A stretch of DNA of 64,000 bases from Mesorhizobium sp. WSM4306 (GCF_007003975.1 NZ_VFTC01000001.1:434001-498000); one strand, 5' to 3'. Counted from the first letter of the stretch, positions 51,540-62,467 are shown. Notes: generated from the sequence alone by a model not told the origin. Program-made: numbers and translations.

Positions 51540-51713
51540 ATGAGCTTGCGCCGGCGTGATCTGGTCGCGATTCTATCAGGATTGGCTATGCTTGCGTGCG
51601 GGGTTGCTAACCTCAAGCCGAGCGCGCCGAAACTGGAGTTCGATGCTCCGAAAATAGGCACAAACAGCAGCATGCCGCCCGCCCGATCTGTCGGCGGAAA
51701 AGGTTTTAGTTAG
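51540..51713 (+). CDS. Possible short lipoprotein, 57 residues
   Basis: An ATG frame downstream of the terminator. It has a basic start MSLRRRDLV, a hydrophobic run and a lipobox-like AMLAC at about residue 16-20, then a short polar tail. No ribosome binding site is visible, and its 3' end overlaps the convergent DUF1467 stop by eight bases. It may be a chance frame. Confidence 0.28.
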   Translation: MSLRRRDLVAILSGLAMLACGVANLKPSAPKLEFDAPKIGTNSSMPPARSVGGKGFS

Positions 51714-51990
51714 CCGGTGCCTGGCTGGCTTCGGGGATGATGTGCGGGACTTCGTCGAGGCTGTAACCCAGCCCGTGCGTCAGGCCGTAAAAAATACCCA
51801 TGACTACCGCCGTGACAATGGTGGTGCGGATCACGGCGCGCAGCATATGCGGCCCGCGCGGCGCACTGGCAACCGTGCCCAGCGTCACGTCGTGATCGTC
51901 GTCCTGCGTGCGCACGCTGAACGGCAGCACGATGAACAGCATCAGCCACCAGGTGATGAAGAACAGCGCGGCAAACGAAATCCAGCTCAT
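51706..51990 (-). CDS. DUF1467 family membrane protein
   Basis: A 94-residue protein with two transmembrane helices: SFAALFFITWWLMLFIVLPF (about 4-23) and TTIVTAVVMGIFYGLTHGLG (about 57-76). The segment LPFSVRTQDD at the end of helix 1 is typical. The family is of unknown function but keeps a place next to mce and rnj in Hyphomicrobiales. It overlaps mce by four bases (ATGA). Confidence 0.85.
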   Translation of the reverse strand: MSWISFAALFFITWWLMLFIVLPFSVRTQDDDHDVTLGTVASAPRGPHMLRAVIRTTIVTAVVMGIFYGLTHGLGYSLDEVPHIIPEASQAPAN

Positions 51991-52391
51991 GCCTGCTCCA
52001 GTTCGACGAGCGTGCCGAAGAAATCCTTGGGATGCAGGAACAGCACCGGCTTGCCGTGGGCGCCGGTTTTGGGATTGCCGTCGCCCAGCACGCGCGCCCC
52101 GCTCGCCTTGAGATGATCGCGCGCGGCAAGGATGTCGTCGACCTCATAGCAGACATGATGCATGCCGCCCGAAGGGTTCTTTTCCAGGAAGGCCGCGATC
52201 AGCGAGCCCTCGCCCAGCGGCTCCAAGAGTTCGATCTTGGTGTTGCCGACATCGACAAACACTACCGTCACGCCATGCTCCGGCAGCGCCTGCGGCGCGG
52301 TGACCTTCGCGCCAAGTGTATCACGATAGGCGGCAATCGCCGCAGCCAGATCCGGCACGGCAAGCGCGACATGGTTCAGGCGTCCCAGCAT
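51987..52391 (-). CDS. mce: Methylmalonyl-CoA epimerase
   Basis: A 134-residue VOC-fold protein. It starts MLGRLNHVALAVPDLAAAIA, in which the metal-binding His is visible, and has GGMHHVCYEVDDILAARD near residue 74-91. The last Glu-type ligand lies near LVELEQA at the end. It converts (S)- into (R)-methylmalonyl-CoA for propionate or ethylmalonyl-CoA-pathway flux. It heads a two-gene unit with DUF1467. Confidence 0.91.
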   Translation of the reverse strand: MLGRLNHVALAVPDLAAAIAAYRDTLGAKVTAPQALPEHGVTVVFVDVGNTKIELLEPLGEGSLIAAFLEKNPSGGMHHVCYEVDDILAARDHLKASGARVLGDGNPKTGAHGKPVLFLHPKDFFGTLVELEQA

Positions 52392-52524
52392 GAAACCTCC
52401 AGCTTCGATGCTGGCGTCTTACGTCAAATCAGCCGACATCAATAGTCTTTGCCGAGGCGCGCAAGGTCGCACTTGGGTGAACCGCCGCCTTGTTCCAATC
52501 GATGTCTGCGAAGTACAAACGGCA

Positions 52525-53379
52525 ATGTCCGATACCCGCCCCCGCGTTTTCAGCTTCGATCTTGGCTCATTCAAGGTCGCCGCCCTGCTCGACGCCGTCG
52601 ATGTCAGAGACAATCTCGCGGCTGCCTTCGCCCCTGGACAATCGCCGCGCGCCGTACAGGAACTCGCCGTCTCGAACTCCATCGATCCCGTTCGATACGA
52701 CCATTGCTTCATCCCGACACTGGTCGACACCGGCACCGAAAAGATCCTGTTCGACACCGGATTCGGCGACGACGACAGTGCACTCCTGCAATGCCTGCGG
52801 GACCTCGGGCTCGAACCCGGCGACATCGATTTGGTGGTCATCACGCATGGCCACCCCGACCACATCGGTGGTCTCATGAACAATGGCGAAGCTGTTTTCA
52901 GCCGGGCGCGCTACGTCTTCGGCGCGGCCGAATTCGTCTTCTGGATCGAGGCCGATACGGTGCGCGAAGCCAGGCTGAACAACCGCGACCTGTTCCGGCG
53001 CATCTGCGCCGGCCTTGCCGACCGCGCGACATTCGTGGCGCCGGGCGACGAAATTGTGCCGGGCGTCACCGCCATTGATGCCGCCGGCCATTCGCCGGGG
53101 CTGCTGGCGTTCCACGTCGAAAGCGACGGGCAGCAATTGCTCATCTGGTCGGATGCCTTCCTGCACTCTGTCGTATCGATCCAGCGGCCGGATTGGCATG
53201 CCGATCTCGACGACGAGAAGGAGCAGTCCGTCGAGACCCGCAAGCGCCTGTTGAACATGGCCGCCGACCACCGGCTGCTGGTCGCCGGCTATCACATGCC
53301 CTTCCCCGGTATCGGGTACGTCGAGCGGGTGAACGGCAGCTTCCACTGGCTGCCCGTAGGCGACCAGCTCAACGTGTAG
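52525..53379 (+). CDS. Metallo-beta-lactamase fold hydrolase
   Basis: A 284-residue protein. The zinc motif is VVITHGHPDHIGGLMNN (about 107-123), which contains HxHxDH, and further metal His appears in AAGHSPGLLAF near residue 192. The family holds AHL lactonases, SoxH- and other thiol-ester hydrolases; no residue here settles the substrate. The start at 52525 was chosen because the open frame upstream lacks family similarity. It is divergent from mce and its 3' end is five bases from rnj. Confidence 0.8.
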   Translation: MSDTRPRVFSFDLGSFKVAALLDAVDVRDNLAAAFAPGQSPRAVQELAVSNSIDPVRYDHCFIPTLVDTGTEKILFDTGFGDDDSALLQCLRDLGLEPGDIDLVVITHGHPDHIGGLMNNGEAVFSRARYVFGAAEFVFWIEADTVREARLNNRDLFRRICAGLADRATFVAPGDEIVPGVTAIDAAGHSPGLLAFHVESDGQQLLIWSDAFLHSVVSIQRPDWHADLDDEKEQSVETRKRLLNMAADHRLLVAGYHMPFPGIGYVERVNGSFHWLPVGDQLNV

Positions 53380-53384
53380 CCGCG

Positions 53385-55055
53385 TTAACGCGTCACGAAC
53401 ACCGTCACCAGCGGCTTCTTGCCCCAGGCTTCGTTGGCTGCACCGCGCACGGCACGGCGCACCGCTTCCTGCACCAGATCGAGGTCTTTGCGGCGCTGGC
53501 GAGGGATAGAGTCCACCGCGCCGACGGCCGCGTCGAGCATCAGATCTTCCATGTTCTCGCCACGGGCATCCGCTTCGGCGACGCCGATGGCGACCAGGTC
53601 TGGATCGCCGGCGAGCTCGTATTTGTCGTCGAGCACGACATTGACCGCGACATGGCCGGCGAACGACAATTTGCGCCGGTCGCGTATGCCCATCGCCTGG
53701 TCGGTGCCGATCAGCCTGCCATCCTTGTAGATGCGGCCGAACGGCACCTGGTCGATGATGGTCGCAGGGCCGGGCGCCAGCCGCAGCATGTCGCCGTCGC
53801 GCACCTGCGCCACCTGGCCGATGCCGGAGGTCGACATCAGCGATCCCTGCGCCACCAGATGCGCGGCTTCGCCATGCACGGGGACGCCGATCTGCGGGCG
53901 CACCCACTCATACATCTTGCGCAATTCGCTGCGGCGCGGATGGCCGGAGACATGCACCAGCGCGTCGCCATCCTCGATGATCTTGATGCCGAGATCGATC
54001 AGGCGGTTCTTGATCTCGAGGATCGCCTTCTCATTGCCGGGAATGGTGCGCGAGGAAAACACCACCGTGTCGCCTGCCGTCAGAGACACCGATTTCATCT
54101 CTTCGCGCGACAGTTTGGCCAGTGCAGCCAGCGGCTCGCCCTGGCTGCCTGTGCAGATGATGACCAGGTTTTCGCGCGGGATGAAGCCGAAATCCTCTTC
54201 GGCGATGAACTCCGGCAGCCCGTCCATGTAGCCGAGTTCACCGGCGACATCGATGACCCGCTTCAGCGAGCGTCCCAGCACCAGGCACTGCCGGCCGGCA
54301 TCGCGCGCCGCCTTGGCGATCGACACGATGCGCCCGACATTGGAGGAGAAGGTGGTGACCGCCACGCGGCCGACGGCACTCTGGATCACGCCCCTCAGGC
54401 CCTCGCCAACCGCCACTTCCGACGGCGATTCACCTTCGCGCAGCGCATTGGTCGAATCGCAGACCAGCGCCAGCACGCCCTTGTCGCCATAGGCGCGAAA
54501 GCGCGCCTCGTCGGTTTTGGGACCGATCGTCGGTTCCGGATCGATCTTCCAGTCGCCGGTATGGATGACCGTGCCGGCCGGCGAGGTGATGGCCAGCGAC
54601 ATCGGTTCTGGGATCGAGTGCGCCACCGGGATGGCCTCGATCTCGAACGGACCGACGGTGAACTTTTCGCCCGCCCGGTAGATCGTCACCGGGATTTTCG
54701 GCGCGCCCTGCTCGCCCTGGCGCTTGGCATCCAGCAGGCCGGCGCTGAACGGTGTCATCCACACCGGCGCCTTCAGCTTCGGCCAGGTGTCGAGCAGCGC
54801 GCCATAATGGTCTTCATGCGCATGGGTAATGATGATGCCGCGCAGATCTGCGAGGTTCTCCTCGATGAAGCGCGTATCGGGCAGGATCAGGTCGACGCCC
54901 GGATGCGCCGCGTCGGGAAAGGTCACGCCGACATCGACGACGATCCATTCGCGCGCACTGGGCGGGCCGTAGCCGTAAAGGGCGAAGTTCATGCCGATCT
55001 CGCCGACGCCGCCGAGCGGCACGAAGACGAGTTCGGCGTTTTGCGCTTTCGCCAT
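53385..55055 (-). CDS. rnj: Ribonuclease J
   Basis: A 556-residue beta-CASP metallo-ribonuclease. It contains LVFVPLGGVGEIGMNFALYG (about 8-27), the zinc motif ITHAHEDHYGALLDTW near residue 76-91, VIHTGDWKIDPEPTIGP near residue 160-176 and the beta-CASP part with IICTGSQGEPLAALAKL. The C-terminal region ends with the RNA-binding domain. It processes and decays RNA from the 5' end in Hyphomicrobiales. GGGAAGGG lies ahead of the ATG at 55055. Its gene follows birA on the same strand. Confidence 0.93.
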   Translation of the reverse strand: MAKAQNAELVFVPLGGVGEIGMNFALYGYGPPSAREWIVVDVGVTFPDAAHPGVDLILPDTRFIEENLADLRGIIITHAHEDHYGALLDTWPKLKAPVWMTPFSAGLLDAKRQGEQGAPKIPVTIYRAGEKFTVGPFEIEAIPVAHSIPEPMSLAITSPAGTVIHTGDWKIDPEPTIGPKTDEARFRAYGDKGVLALVCDSTNALREGESPSEVAVGEGLRGVIQSAVGRVAVTTFSSNVGRIVSIAKAARDAGRQCLVLGRSLKRVIDVAGELGYMDGLPEFIAEEDFGFIPRENLVIICTGSQGEPLAALAKLSREEMKSVSLTAGDTVVFSSRTIPGNEKAILEIKNRLIDLGIKIIEDGDALVHVSGHPRRSELRKMYEWVRPQIGVPVHGEAAHLVAQGSLMSTSGIGQVAQVRDGDMLRLAPGPATIIDQVPFGRIYKDGRLIGTDQAMGIRDRRKLSFAGHVAVNVVLDDKYELAGDPDLVAIGVAEADARGENMEDLMLDAAVGAVDSIPRQRRKDLDLVQEAVRRAVRGAANEAWGKKPLVTVFVTR

Positions 55056-55146
55056 CAATTTTCCCTTCCCGGCCCTTGCGGCCAGCCCCTTAAACAATTC
55101 CAGGAAAAGTGTGTAACGGTTTTCCCACAGGAATTGCGCACAACAA

Positions 55147-55968
55147 TCAGACTCTTGCCGAAGCGACCGCGCCGAAATGCACGTCGCCGGCGGCTACCGT
55201 CACAACCGACCCCTCATCATCGCGGATCACGAAACGGCAGTCCGCGTCAATGGTCTCGAAGGTACCGCGCACCACATTCCCGTCAATCCTGACAGCAACC
55301 TCGCCGCCGAGCCCCGCCGCGCGCGCCAGCCAGCGCCGCCGGATGGCGTCGAGCCCGCGTCCTTCATCCCACAGCCTGGCATTGTCGGTCCACGCATCCG
55401 ACAGCGCCAAAAACAGCGTTTCGGCATCGCATGTCGCGCCAAGCGCCCGCAGCGATGTCGCCGGATAGGGCAAATCCTCGGGATGCGCCACCACATTGAC
55501 GCCAATGCCGACCGCCACCGCGAAACGGCCGCCCTCGAGAATGGCCGATTCCAAAAGGATGCCGGCCAGCTTGGCGCCGGACGCCAGCACGTCGTTCGGC
55601 CATTTCAGCTCGAAGCGGTTTTGTCCCTGGCTGGCGCCATCGAGGCCGATGGCGATCCTGCCCTTCGGCACGACGGCATCGAGCGCGTCGGCCAGCGACA
55701 GGCCGGCGACGAAACCGAGTGTCGCCGCTAGACGCAACTCACCGCCGGTGATGACGAGCAAAGTCGCGGCCAGATTGCCTTCGGGCGATACCCAGGCTCG
55801 ACCCCGCCGACCGCGCCCGCTTTCCTGCTTTTTGGAAACGACCCACAATTTGCCGGGGTCGCCTGCCCTTGCATGGTCGAGCGCCACCGTGTTGGTGGAG
55901 CCGATACTGTCATGGGCCTCGAGCCGGAACCCTTCCGTCTCAGAGGTTGGAGCCAGCCGAAATGCCAT
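55147..55968 (-). CDS. birA: Biotin-[acetyl-CoA-carboxylase] ligase
   Basis: A 273-residue class I biotin protein ligase without the N-terminal DNA-binding domain. It contains SIGSTNTVALDHARAGDPGK near residue 20-40, the catalytic loop KKQESGRGRRGRAWVSPEGN near residue 48-67 and KWPNDVLASGAKLAGILLES near residue 123-142. The real start is 55968, five bases after the nuoN stop; the longer frame upstream is inside nuoN. Its place between nuoN and rnj is a standard Hyphomicrobiales order. Confidence 0.92.
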   Translation of the reverse strand: MAFRLAPTSETEGFRLEAHDSIGSTNTVALDHARAGDPGKLWVVSKKQESGRGRRGRAWVSPEGNLAATLLVITGGELRLAATLGFVAGLSLADALDAVVPKGRIAIGLDGASQGQNRFELKWPNDVLASGAKLAGILLESAILEGGRFAVAVGIGVNVVAHPEDLPYPATSLRALGATCDAETLFLALSDAWTDNARLWDEGRGLDAIRRRWLARAAGLGGEVAVRIDGNVVRGTFETIDADCRFVIRDDEGSVVTVAAGDVHFGAVASARV

Positions 55969-55973
55969 CCCGC

Positions 55974-57410
55974 TCAGAAAAATGTCTTGGCGGCGGCTTC
56001 GGCGTAGGTCGCGATCGGACCGCCGATCAGCACATAGAACAGCACGAAGGCGCCGGAGACGCCGAGCACGAGACGCAGTTCGCTGGCCATTGGCACGAAG
56101 CCGCCGGCCGGTTCGTCGAACCACATGATCTTGATGATGCGCAGATAGTAATAGGCGCCCACCACCGAGGCCAGCACGCCGATGATCGCCAGCGCATAGA
56201 GGTTGGCGTTGATGGCGGCGAGGAAGACGTACCACTTCCCCCAGAAGCCGGCGAGCGGCGGGATGCCGGCCAGCGAGAACATCAGGATGGTCAGGATAGT
56301 CGCCATGATCGGATTGGTCGACGACAGACCGGCAAGATCGCTGATCTGCTCGACATTGCCTTCCTTGCGCCGCATGGCGAGGATAAAGGCGAAGGTGCCG
56401 AGCGTCATCACCAGATAGATGAGCATGTAGATGGCGACGCCGCGCACGCCGGCCTGGCTGTTGGCGGCAAGGCCGACCAGGGCGTAGCCCATATGGCCGA
56501 TCGAGGAGTATGCCATCAGTCGCTTGATGTTGGTCTGGCCGATGGCGGCAAACGCGCCGAGCGCCATCGAGGCGATGGAAATGAAGACGACGATCTGCTG
56601 CCACTCCGAAGCGATCGGCTTGAACGCGCCCATGGTGACGCGAACGATCAGTGCCATCGCCGCCATCTTGGGGGCTGCCGCCAGGAAGGCGGTGACCGGC
56701 GTCGGCGCGCCCTCGTAAACGTCAGGCGTCCACATATGGAACGGCACCGCCGAGATCTTGAAGGCAAGGCCGGCCAGCACGAAGACGAGGCCGACAACGA
56801 GGCCAAGCTGGCGCTCGCCACTGCCGAGCGCCGAGGCGATTTCCTGAAAGCCGACATTGCCGGTGTAGCCGTAGACCAGGCTGATGCCGTAGAGCAGCAT
56901 GCCCGACGACAGCGCGCCGAGCACAAAGTACTTCAGGCCGGCTTCGGTCGAACGCAGATTGTCGCGATTGATCGCAGCCAGCACGTAGATCGCCAGCGAT
57001 TGCAGTTCGAGGCCGAGATAAAGCCCGATCATACCGTTGGCCGAGATCATCAGCATCATGCCGAGCGTGCAGAGCAGGATCAGCACGGGGTATTCGAACT
57101 TGTCGAAATGCTCCTGCTTGGCAAAGCGCATCGACATCACCAGCGTCACCGCCGAACCGACCAGCGACAGCACCTTCATGAAGCGGGAAAAGGGATCCTG
57201 GATGAAGGCGTTGCCGTAGGCGCTGCCCTGCCCCGTGGAAAAGACCAGCCATAGGCCTGATATCACCAGCACGGCGACGGCAAGGCCGGTCACCAGGTTG
57301 ACGGCGCTGGCGCGCGAATAGGCGCCGACCATCAACAGCGCCAGCGCGCCGATGGCGAGGATCAGCTCCGGCGTCGAGAGCGAAAGGCTGGAGTAAAGGT
57401 CCGGCGTCAT
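55974..57410 (-). CDS. nuoN: NADH-quinone oxidoreductase subunit N
   Basis: A 478-residue antiporter-like membrane subunit of complex I with about 14 helices. It contains [20 protein letters not shown] near residue 122-141, with a conserved glutamate for proton translocation, and [20 protein letters not shown] near residue 232-251 with its lysine. The ATG at 57410 was preferred over a TTG three codons earlier. It is the last of the nuo genes. Confidence 0.93.
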   Translation of the reverse strand: MTPDLYSSLSLSTPELILAIGALALLMVGAYSRASAVNLVTGLAVAVLVISGLWLVFSTGQGSAYGNAFIQDPFSRFMKVLSLVGSAVTLVMSMRFAKQEHFDKFEYPVLILLCTLGMMLMISANGMIGLYLGLELQSLAIYVLAAINRDNLRSTEAGLKYFVLGALSSGMLLYGISLVYGYTGNVGFQEIASALGSGERQLGLVVGLVFVLAGLAFKISAVPFHMWTPDVYEGAPTPVTAFLAAAPKMAAMALIVRVTMGAFKPIASEWQQIVVFISIASMALGAFAAIGQTNIKRLMAYSSIGHMGYALVGLAANSQAGVRGVAIYMLIYLVMTLGTFAFILAMRRKEGNVEQISDLAGLSSTNPIMATILTILMFSLAGIPPLAGFWGKWYVFLAAINANLYALAIIGVLASVVGAYYYLRIIKIMWFDEPAGGFVPMASELRLVLGVSGAFVLFYVLIGGPIATYAEAAAKTFF

Positions 57411-57428
57411 GGTTCGCAAAACCTCTGG

Positions 57429-58937
57429 TCAGTTCGCCGCCGCGGTCTGCGCGGCGCCGATGGATGCGGTGACATTGGTGACGAGCGCCTTGACCGACTG
57501 GGCCGTGGCATCGAAGACGGGAGCGGGATAGACGCCGAAGAAGATGACCAGCACGACCAGCGGATAGATGATCGCCTTCTCGCGCGTCGAGAGATCGAGC
57601 AGCCCCTTCAGGCTTTCCTTGGTCAGCGCGCCGAAGATCACCCGGCGATATAGCCAGAGCGCATAAGCCGCCGACAGGACGACGCCGGTGGCGGCGAAGA
57701 ACGCCACCCAGGTGTTGACCCGGAACACGCCAAGCATGGTCAGGAACTCGCCGACGAAGCCTGAGGTGCCGGGCAGGCCGACATTGGCCATGGTGAAGAT
57801 CATGAACACGGTGGCGTATTTCGGCATGTTGTTGACCAGACCGCCATAGGCGTCGATCTCGCGTGTGTGCATGCGGTCGTAGATGACGCCGACGCACAGG
57901 AACAGCGCGCCGGACACCAGGCCGTGCGAAAGCATCTGGAAGATCGCGCCCTGCACGCCTTCCTGGTTCATGGCGAAGATGCCCATGGTGACGAAGCCCA
58001 TATGGGCGACCGAGGAATAGGCGATCAGCTTCTTCATGTCCTCCTGCATCAGCGCCACCAGCGAGGTGTAGATGATGGCGACGACCGACAGCGTGAACAC
58101 CAGTGGCGCAAACATCTCCGACGCCAGCGGGAACATCGGCAGCGAGAAACGCAGGAAACCGTACCCGCCCATTTTGAGCAGGATGGCGGCCAGGATCACC
58201 GAGCCCGCCGTCGGCGCCTCGACGTGCGCGTCGGGCAGCCAGGTGTGCACCGGCCACATTGGCATCTTCACGGCAAAGGAGGCGAAGAAGGCGAGCCACA
58301 GCCAGGTCTGCATGCTGGCCGGGAAGTTGTGGGTCAAAAGCGTCGGGATATCGGTGGTGCCGGACTGGAAGAACATCGCCATGACGGCAAGCAGCATCAG
58401 CACCGAGCCGGCCAGCGTATAGAGGAAGAACTTGAACGAGGCATAGACGCGCCGCTTGCCGCCCCAGACGCCGATGATGATGAACATCGGGATCAGGCCG
58501 GCTTCGAAGAAGACATAGAACAGTACGATGTCGAGCGCGCAGAACACGCCGATCATCAGCGTTTCCAGGAGCAGGAAGGCGATCATGTAGGCCTTGACGC
58601 GCTTGTCGATCGCTTCCCACGACGCCAGGATGCAGAGCGGCATCAGGAACGTCGTCAGGATGACGAACAGCATCGAAATGCCGTCGACGCCCATATGGTA
58701 GGAAATGCCCGAATCCAGCCAGGCGTATTTCTCGACGAACTGGAAGCCGGCCTGCGAGTTGTCGAAGCCGGTCCAGATGAACAGCGACACGAGGAAGGTG
58801 AACGCCGTCGTGGAAAACGCGATGGCGCGGATGTTGCGACGCGCATTCGGGCTGTCATCCCTGATGAACAGGATGAGCAGCACACCCACCAGCGGCAGGA
58901 AGGTGACCAGCGAGAGAAGGTTGGACCAAGCGGTCAT
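57429..58937 (-). CDS. nuoM: NADH-quinone oxidoreductase subunit M
   Basis: A 502-residue proton-pumping subunit. Early key parts are [20 protein letters not shown] (about 140-159), in which the glutamate is essential in the family, and [20 protein letters not shown] (about 230-249) with the channel lysine region. Late parts include [20 protein letters not shown]. It overlaps nuoL by one base and precedes nuoN by 18 bases. Confidence 0.94.
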   Translation of the reverse strand: MTAWSNLLSLVTFLPLVGVLLILFIRDDSPNARRNIRAIAFSTTAFTFLVSLFIWTGFDNSQAGFQFVEKYAWLDSGISYHMGVDGISMLFVILTTFLMPLCILASWEAIDKRVKAYMIAFLLLETLMIGVFCALDIVLFYVFFEAGLIPMFIIIGVWGGKRRVYASFKFFLYTLAGSVLMLLAVMAMFFQSGTTDIPTLLTHNFPASMQTWLWLAFFASFAVKMPMWPVHTWLPDAHVEAPTAGSVILAAILLKMGGYGFLRFSLPMFPLASEMFAPLVFTLSVVAIIYTSLVALMQEDMKKLIAYSSVAHMGFVTMGIFAMNQEGVQGAIFQMLSHGLVSGALFLCVGVIYDRMHTREIDAYGGLVNNMPKYATVFMIFTMANVGLPGTSGFVGEFLTMLGVFRVNTWVAFFAATGVVLSAAYALWLYRRVIFGALTKESLKGLLDLSTREKAIIYPLVVLVIFFGVYPAPVFDATAQSVKALVTNVTASIGAAQTAAAN

Positions 58938-60910
58938 CAGAGCATCATCCAGGTGACGAGTGCGGCAACGCCGATCAGCATGGCGAAGGCATAGTGATAG
59001 AGGTAGCCGGTCTGCAGCTTGACGACGCGGTTGGTGACGTCGACGACGCGCGCCGAGACGCCGTCCGGCCCGAGCCCGTCAATGATGGTGCCGTCGCCGG
59101 TCTTCCACAGGAACCTGCCCAGCGCCTTGGCCGGCCGCACAAACAGGACATCGTAGAGCTCGTCGAAATACCACTTGTTGAGCAGGAAGGCATAGAGCAG
59201 GCGATGGTTGGCGGCGACACTCCGGGGCAGTTCCGGCGAGCGTATGTAAAACTTCCAGGCGACGGCAAAGCCGATGACCATGGCCACGAACGGTGCCAGC
59301 TCGACCCACAGCGGCAATTCGTGGATATCGTGCAGGATGTGGTTGTCCGGCAGCGTGAACAGCGACGCCTTCCAGAACTCGGCATAGCCCTCGCCGATGA
59401 AGGCGCCATGGAAGATGATGCCGGCAAACAGCGCGCCCGCGGCCAGGATGAACAGCGGCACCAGCATTACCGGCGGCGATTCATGGACATGGTGCATGAC
59501 GTCGTGGCTCGCCCGCGGCTCGCCGTGGAAGGTCATGAAGATCAGCCGCCAGGAGTAGAACGAGGTGAAGCAGGCGGCGATGACCAGCAGGATGAAGGCG
59601 AGGCCGGCGACCGAATTGTGCCCGGCAAAGGCAGCCTCGATGATGGCGTCCTTGGAGAAGAAGCCGGCGGTGCCGATAACGGTCACCGGAATGCCGACGC
59701 CGGTCAGCGCCAGCGTGCCCATCACCATCATCCAGTAGGTCTTCGGAATAAGCGTCCTCAGGCCGCCCATCTTGCGCATGTCCTGTTCGTCGGAGACGGC
59801 ATGGATGACCGAGCCGGAGCCGAGGAACAGCAACGCCTTGAAGAAGGCATGTGTGAACAGATGGAAGATCGCCGCACCGTAGGCCCCAAGGCCGAGCGCG
59901 ACGAACATGTAGCCGAGCTGCGAGCAGGTCGAATAGGCGATGACGCGCTTGATGTCGTTCTGCACCAGGCCGACGGTCGCCGCGAAGAAGGCGGTGAAGG
60001 CGCCGATGAAGGTGACCACCGTCAGCGCCGAATGTGACAGCTCGAACAGCGGCGACAGGCGCGCCAGCATGAATACGCCGGCGGTCACCATGGTGGCGGC
60101 ATGGATGAGCGCGGAAACCGGTGTCGGGCCCTCCATGGCGTCCGGCAGCCAGGTGTGCAGCGGCACCTGCGCCGACTTGCCCATGGCGCCCATGAACAGG
60201 AGCAGACAGACGATGGTCATGGCCGAGTGCTTGTCGAGCGCATAGCCAAGGAAGGTGAGCACGGCCGCACCGTGCTCAGCGCCTTCAGCCGGAATAAAGG
60301 TCGCGGCGTTGGCGAAGATGGTGCCGAGATTGACCGAGCCGAACAAAACGAAGACGCCGAAAATGCCGAGCGCGAAGCCGAAATCGCCGACGCGGTTGAC
60401 GATGAAGGCCTTGATGGCGGCGGCATTGGCCGACGGCTTCTTGTACCAGAAACCTATCAGCAGGTAGGAGGCGAGACCGACGCCCTCCCAGCCGAAGAAC
60501 ATCTGCACGAGATTGTCGGCCGTCACCAGCATCAGCATGGCGAAGGTGAACAGCGACAGAAAGGCAAAGAAGCGCGGCCGGTTCGGGTCGTGGTGCATGT
60601 AGCCGATCGAATAGATGTGAACCAGCGCCGACACGGTGTTGACCACCACCAGCATGACCACCGTCAGCGTGTCGATCCTGAGCGCCCATGACGCGTCGAG
60701 ACCGCCCGACTGGATCCAGCGCAGCACCGGCACGGTGAACACCTCGCCCTCGCCGAAGCCGACGGAGAAGAAGGCGACCCAGGACAGCACGGCCGAGATC
60801 ACCAGGAAGCCCGAGGTGATGTATTCCGATGCCTTTGCGCCGAGCGAATTGCCGAACAGGCCGACAATCAGGAAGCCCAGCAGCGGAAGGAAGACGATCG
60901 CTTGATACAT
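58937..60910 (-). CDS. nuoL: NADH-quinone oxidoreductase subunit L
   Basis: A 657-residue antiporter-like subunit, the largest membrane protein of complex I. The glutamate region is [20 protein letters not shown] near residue 129-148, the lysine region is [20 protein letters not shown] near residue 221-240, and the long amphipathic C-terminal helix follows after residue 550. It starts ten bases after the nuoK stop. Confidence 0.94.
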   Translation of the reverse strand: MYQAIVFLPLLGFLIVGLFGNSLGAKASEYITSGFLVISAVLSWVAFFSVGFGEGEVFTVPVLRWIQSGGLDASWALRIDTLTVVMLVVVNTVSALVHIYSIGYMHHDPNRPRFFAFLSLFTFAMLMLVTADNLVQMFFGWEGVGLASYLLIGFWYKKPSANAAAIKAFIVNRVGDFGFALGIFGVFVLFGSVNLGTIFANAATFIPAEGAEHGAAVLTFLGYALDKHSAMTIVCLLLFMGAMGKSAQVPLHTWLPDAMEGPTPVSALIHAATMVTAGVFMLARLSPLFELSHSALTVVTFIGAFTAFFAATVGLVQNDIKRVIAYSTCSQLGYMFVALGLGAYGAAIFHLFTHAFFKALLFLGSGSVIHAVSDEQDMRKMGGLRTLIPKTYWMMVMGTLALTGVGIPVTVIGTAGFFSKDAIIEAAFAGHNSVAGLAFILLVIAACFTSFYSWRLIFMTFHGEPRASHDVMHHVHESPPVMLVPLFILAAGALFAGIIFHGAFIGEGYAEFWKASLFTLPDNHILHDIHELPLWVELAPFVAMVIGFAVAWKFYIRSPELPRSVAANHRLLYAFLLNKWYFDELYDVLFVRPAKALGRFLWKTGDGTIIDGLGPDGVSARVVDVTNRVVKLQTGYLYHYAFAMLIGVAALVTWMML

Positions 60911-60920
60911 AACTGCCTCG

Positions 60921-61229
60921 TCAACCCTTCATCTGGTTCACGTCTTCGACCGCGATCGAACCGCGGTTGCGGAAGAAGACGACAAGAATGGCAAGACCGA
61001 TGGCCGCTTCAGCGGCCGCGACCGTCAGCACGAACAGCGCAAACACCTGTCCCACGAGATCGCCGAGTGCGGCCGAGAAGGCGACGAAATTGATGTTGAC
61101 CGCCAAAAGGATCAGCTCGATCGACATCAGGATGACGATGATGTTGCGGCGGTTCAGGAAGATGCCGAACACGCCGAGCGTGAACAGGATCGCCGATACG
61201 GTGAGGTAATGTGCGATGCCGACGACCAT
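60921..61229 (-). CDS. nuoK: NADH-quinone oxidoreductase subunit K
   Basis: A 102-residue three-helix subunit. It contains the conserved glutamates in [20 protein letters not shown] near residue 31-50 and in [20 protein letters not shown] near residue 68-87. The start at 61229 gives the usual length; the frame is open 21 codons further upstream inside nuoJ. One base separates it from the nuoJ stop. Confidence 0.94.
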   Translation of the reverse strand: MVVGIAHYLTVSAILFTLGVFGIFLNRRNIIVILMSIELILLAVNINFVAFSAALGDLVGQVFALFVLTVAAAEAAIGLAILVVFFRNRGSIAVEDVNQMKG

Positions 61230-61230
61230 C

Positions 61231-61851
61231 TCAGAGCCCCTCGCCCGACTTGACCTTGCGAATTTCCATGCCCGTCGCCGGCGTGCGGCCAACCTGGGCT
61301 GCGATCGACTGCCGCTTGATCCCTTCCTTGTGGCGCAGCGTCAAGACGATCGCGCCGATCATGGCGACCAGCAGGATGAGGCCCGAAATCTGGAAGTAGT
61401 AGAGGTAGTCGGTATAGAGGATGTCGCCGAGGGCGGCGGTGTTGGTTCGCGCGGCGAGGTCCGGGATCGGCTTTGAGACCGTCGACGCCAGCTGCGGCGC
61501 GAATGTGTACCCGCCAAGCACGACGATCAGCTCCGCCGCCAGGATCAGCCCGACCATCGCGCCGATCGGCGCATATTGCAGAGCGCCCTCCTTCATCTCG
61601 GCGAAGTCGACATCGAGCATCATGACGACGAACAGGAACAGCACCATCACGGCGCCGACATAGACGACGAGCAGGATCATCGCCAGGAACTCGGCGCCGG
61701 TCAGCATGAACAGGCCGGCAGCGTTGAAGAAGGTCAGGATCAGGAACAGCACGGAATGCACGGGGTTACGCGACGAAATGACCATGAAGGCCGACGCCAC
61801 CGCGACAAAGGCGAAGAGGTAGAAAAAGGCCGCCTCTAGTCCACTCAGCAT
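61231..61851 (-). CDS. nuoJ: NADH-quinone oxidoreductase subunit J
   Basis: A 206-residue membrane subunit with five helices. Conserved parts are [20 protein letters not shown] near residue 25-44 and [20 protein letters not shown] near residue 58-77, where the glycine of the [11 protein letters not shown] bulge helix is present. The start at 61851 fits the family; 25 extra codons upstream are non-homologous. A 124-base gap with a hairpin separates it from nuoI. Confidence 0.93.
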   Translation of the reverse strand: MLSGLEAAFFYLFAFVAVASAFMVISSRNPVHSVLFLILTFFNAAGLFMLTGAEFLAMILLVVYVGAVMVLFLFVVMMLDVDFAEMKEGALQYAPIGAMVGLILAAELIVVLGGYTFAPQLASTVSKPIPDLAARTNTAALGDILYTDYLYYFQISGLILLVAMIGAIVLTLRHKEGIKRQSIAAQVGRTPATGMEIRKVKSGEGL

Positions 61852-61879
61852 TGGGGATCCCCCGGGTTCCTGTCCGAAA

Positions 61880-61895
61880 CAGGACATCCGTCCTG
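61880..61895. other. Small hairpin in the nuoI-nuoJ gap
   Basis: CAGGACATCCGTCCTG forms a six-base stem with loop ATCC, next to further CCTGT/ACAGG repeats. It lies within the only sizeable gap of the nuo operon seen here and could tune expression or mRNA stability. Confidence 0.4.
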
Positions 61896-61975
61896 TTCGA
61901 TGTTTGCGACCGCCTCCGGCCGGCAAGTTGCGTTGTCCTTAGACGAGGCCCCTCGCCCCGTCCATGCGTCAAATG

Positions 61976-62467
61976 TCAGCGGTAGGGCGAGTCCAGCGAG
62001 ATGTTGCGCGCCAGTTCGCGCTCCCACCGGTCGCCATTCGCCAGCAGCTTGTCCTTGTCGTAGTAAAGCTCCTCGCGCGTCTCCGTCGCGAATTCGAAAT
62101 TCGGTCCCTCGACGATGGCGTCGACCGGGCAGGCTTCCTGGCAGAAGCCGCAATAGATGCACTTCACCATGTCGATGTCGTAGCGCACGGTGCGGCGCGT
62201 GCCGTCATTGCGGCGCGGGCCGGCCTCGATGGTGATCGCCTGCGCCGGGCAGATCGCTTCGCACAGCTTGCAGGCGATGCAGCGTTCCTCGCCATTAGGA
62301 TAGCGGCGCAGCGCATGCTCGCCCCGGAAGCGCGGGCTGACCGGCCCCTTCTCGTGCGGATAGTTGATCGTCTCCTTCGGCGCGAAGAACTGGCGCATCG
62401 ACAGGAAGAAGGCGCTGACGAAATCCTGCAGCAGCAGCGATTTTGCGGCTTGGCCAAGAGCGGACAT
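61976..62467 (-). CDS. nuoI: NADH-quinone oxidoreductase subunit I
   Basis: A 163-residue ferredoxin-like subunit with two 4Fe-4S clusters: [16 protein letters not shown] near residue 61-76 and [16 protein letters not shown] near residue 100-115. It carries electrons from the hydrophilic arm towards the quinone site at NuoH. The start at 62467 overlaps the nuoH stop by one base and gives the normal length; a much longer open frame upstream lies in nuoH. Confidence 0.95.
   Translation of the reverse strand: MSALGQAAKSLLLQDFVSAFFLSMRQFFAPKETINYPHEKGPVSPRFRGEHALRRYPNGEERCIACKLCEAICPAQAITIEAGPRRNDGTRRTVRYDIDMVKCIYCGFCQEACPVDAIVEGPNFEFATETREELYYDKDKLLANGDRWERELARNISLDSPYR

Noticed and set aside
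51235..51543. 102-codon + strand frame over the sRNA
   Set aside because: It crosses the promoter and the intrinsic terminator and lacks a ribosome binding site.
55147..56604. Apparent 485-residue protein spanning nuoN and birA
   Set aside because: The N-terminal part is nuoN read in another frame; only the part from 55968 shows biotin ligase motifs.
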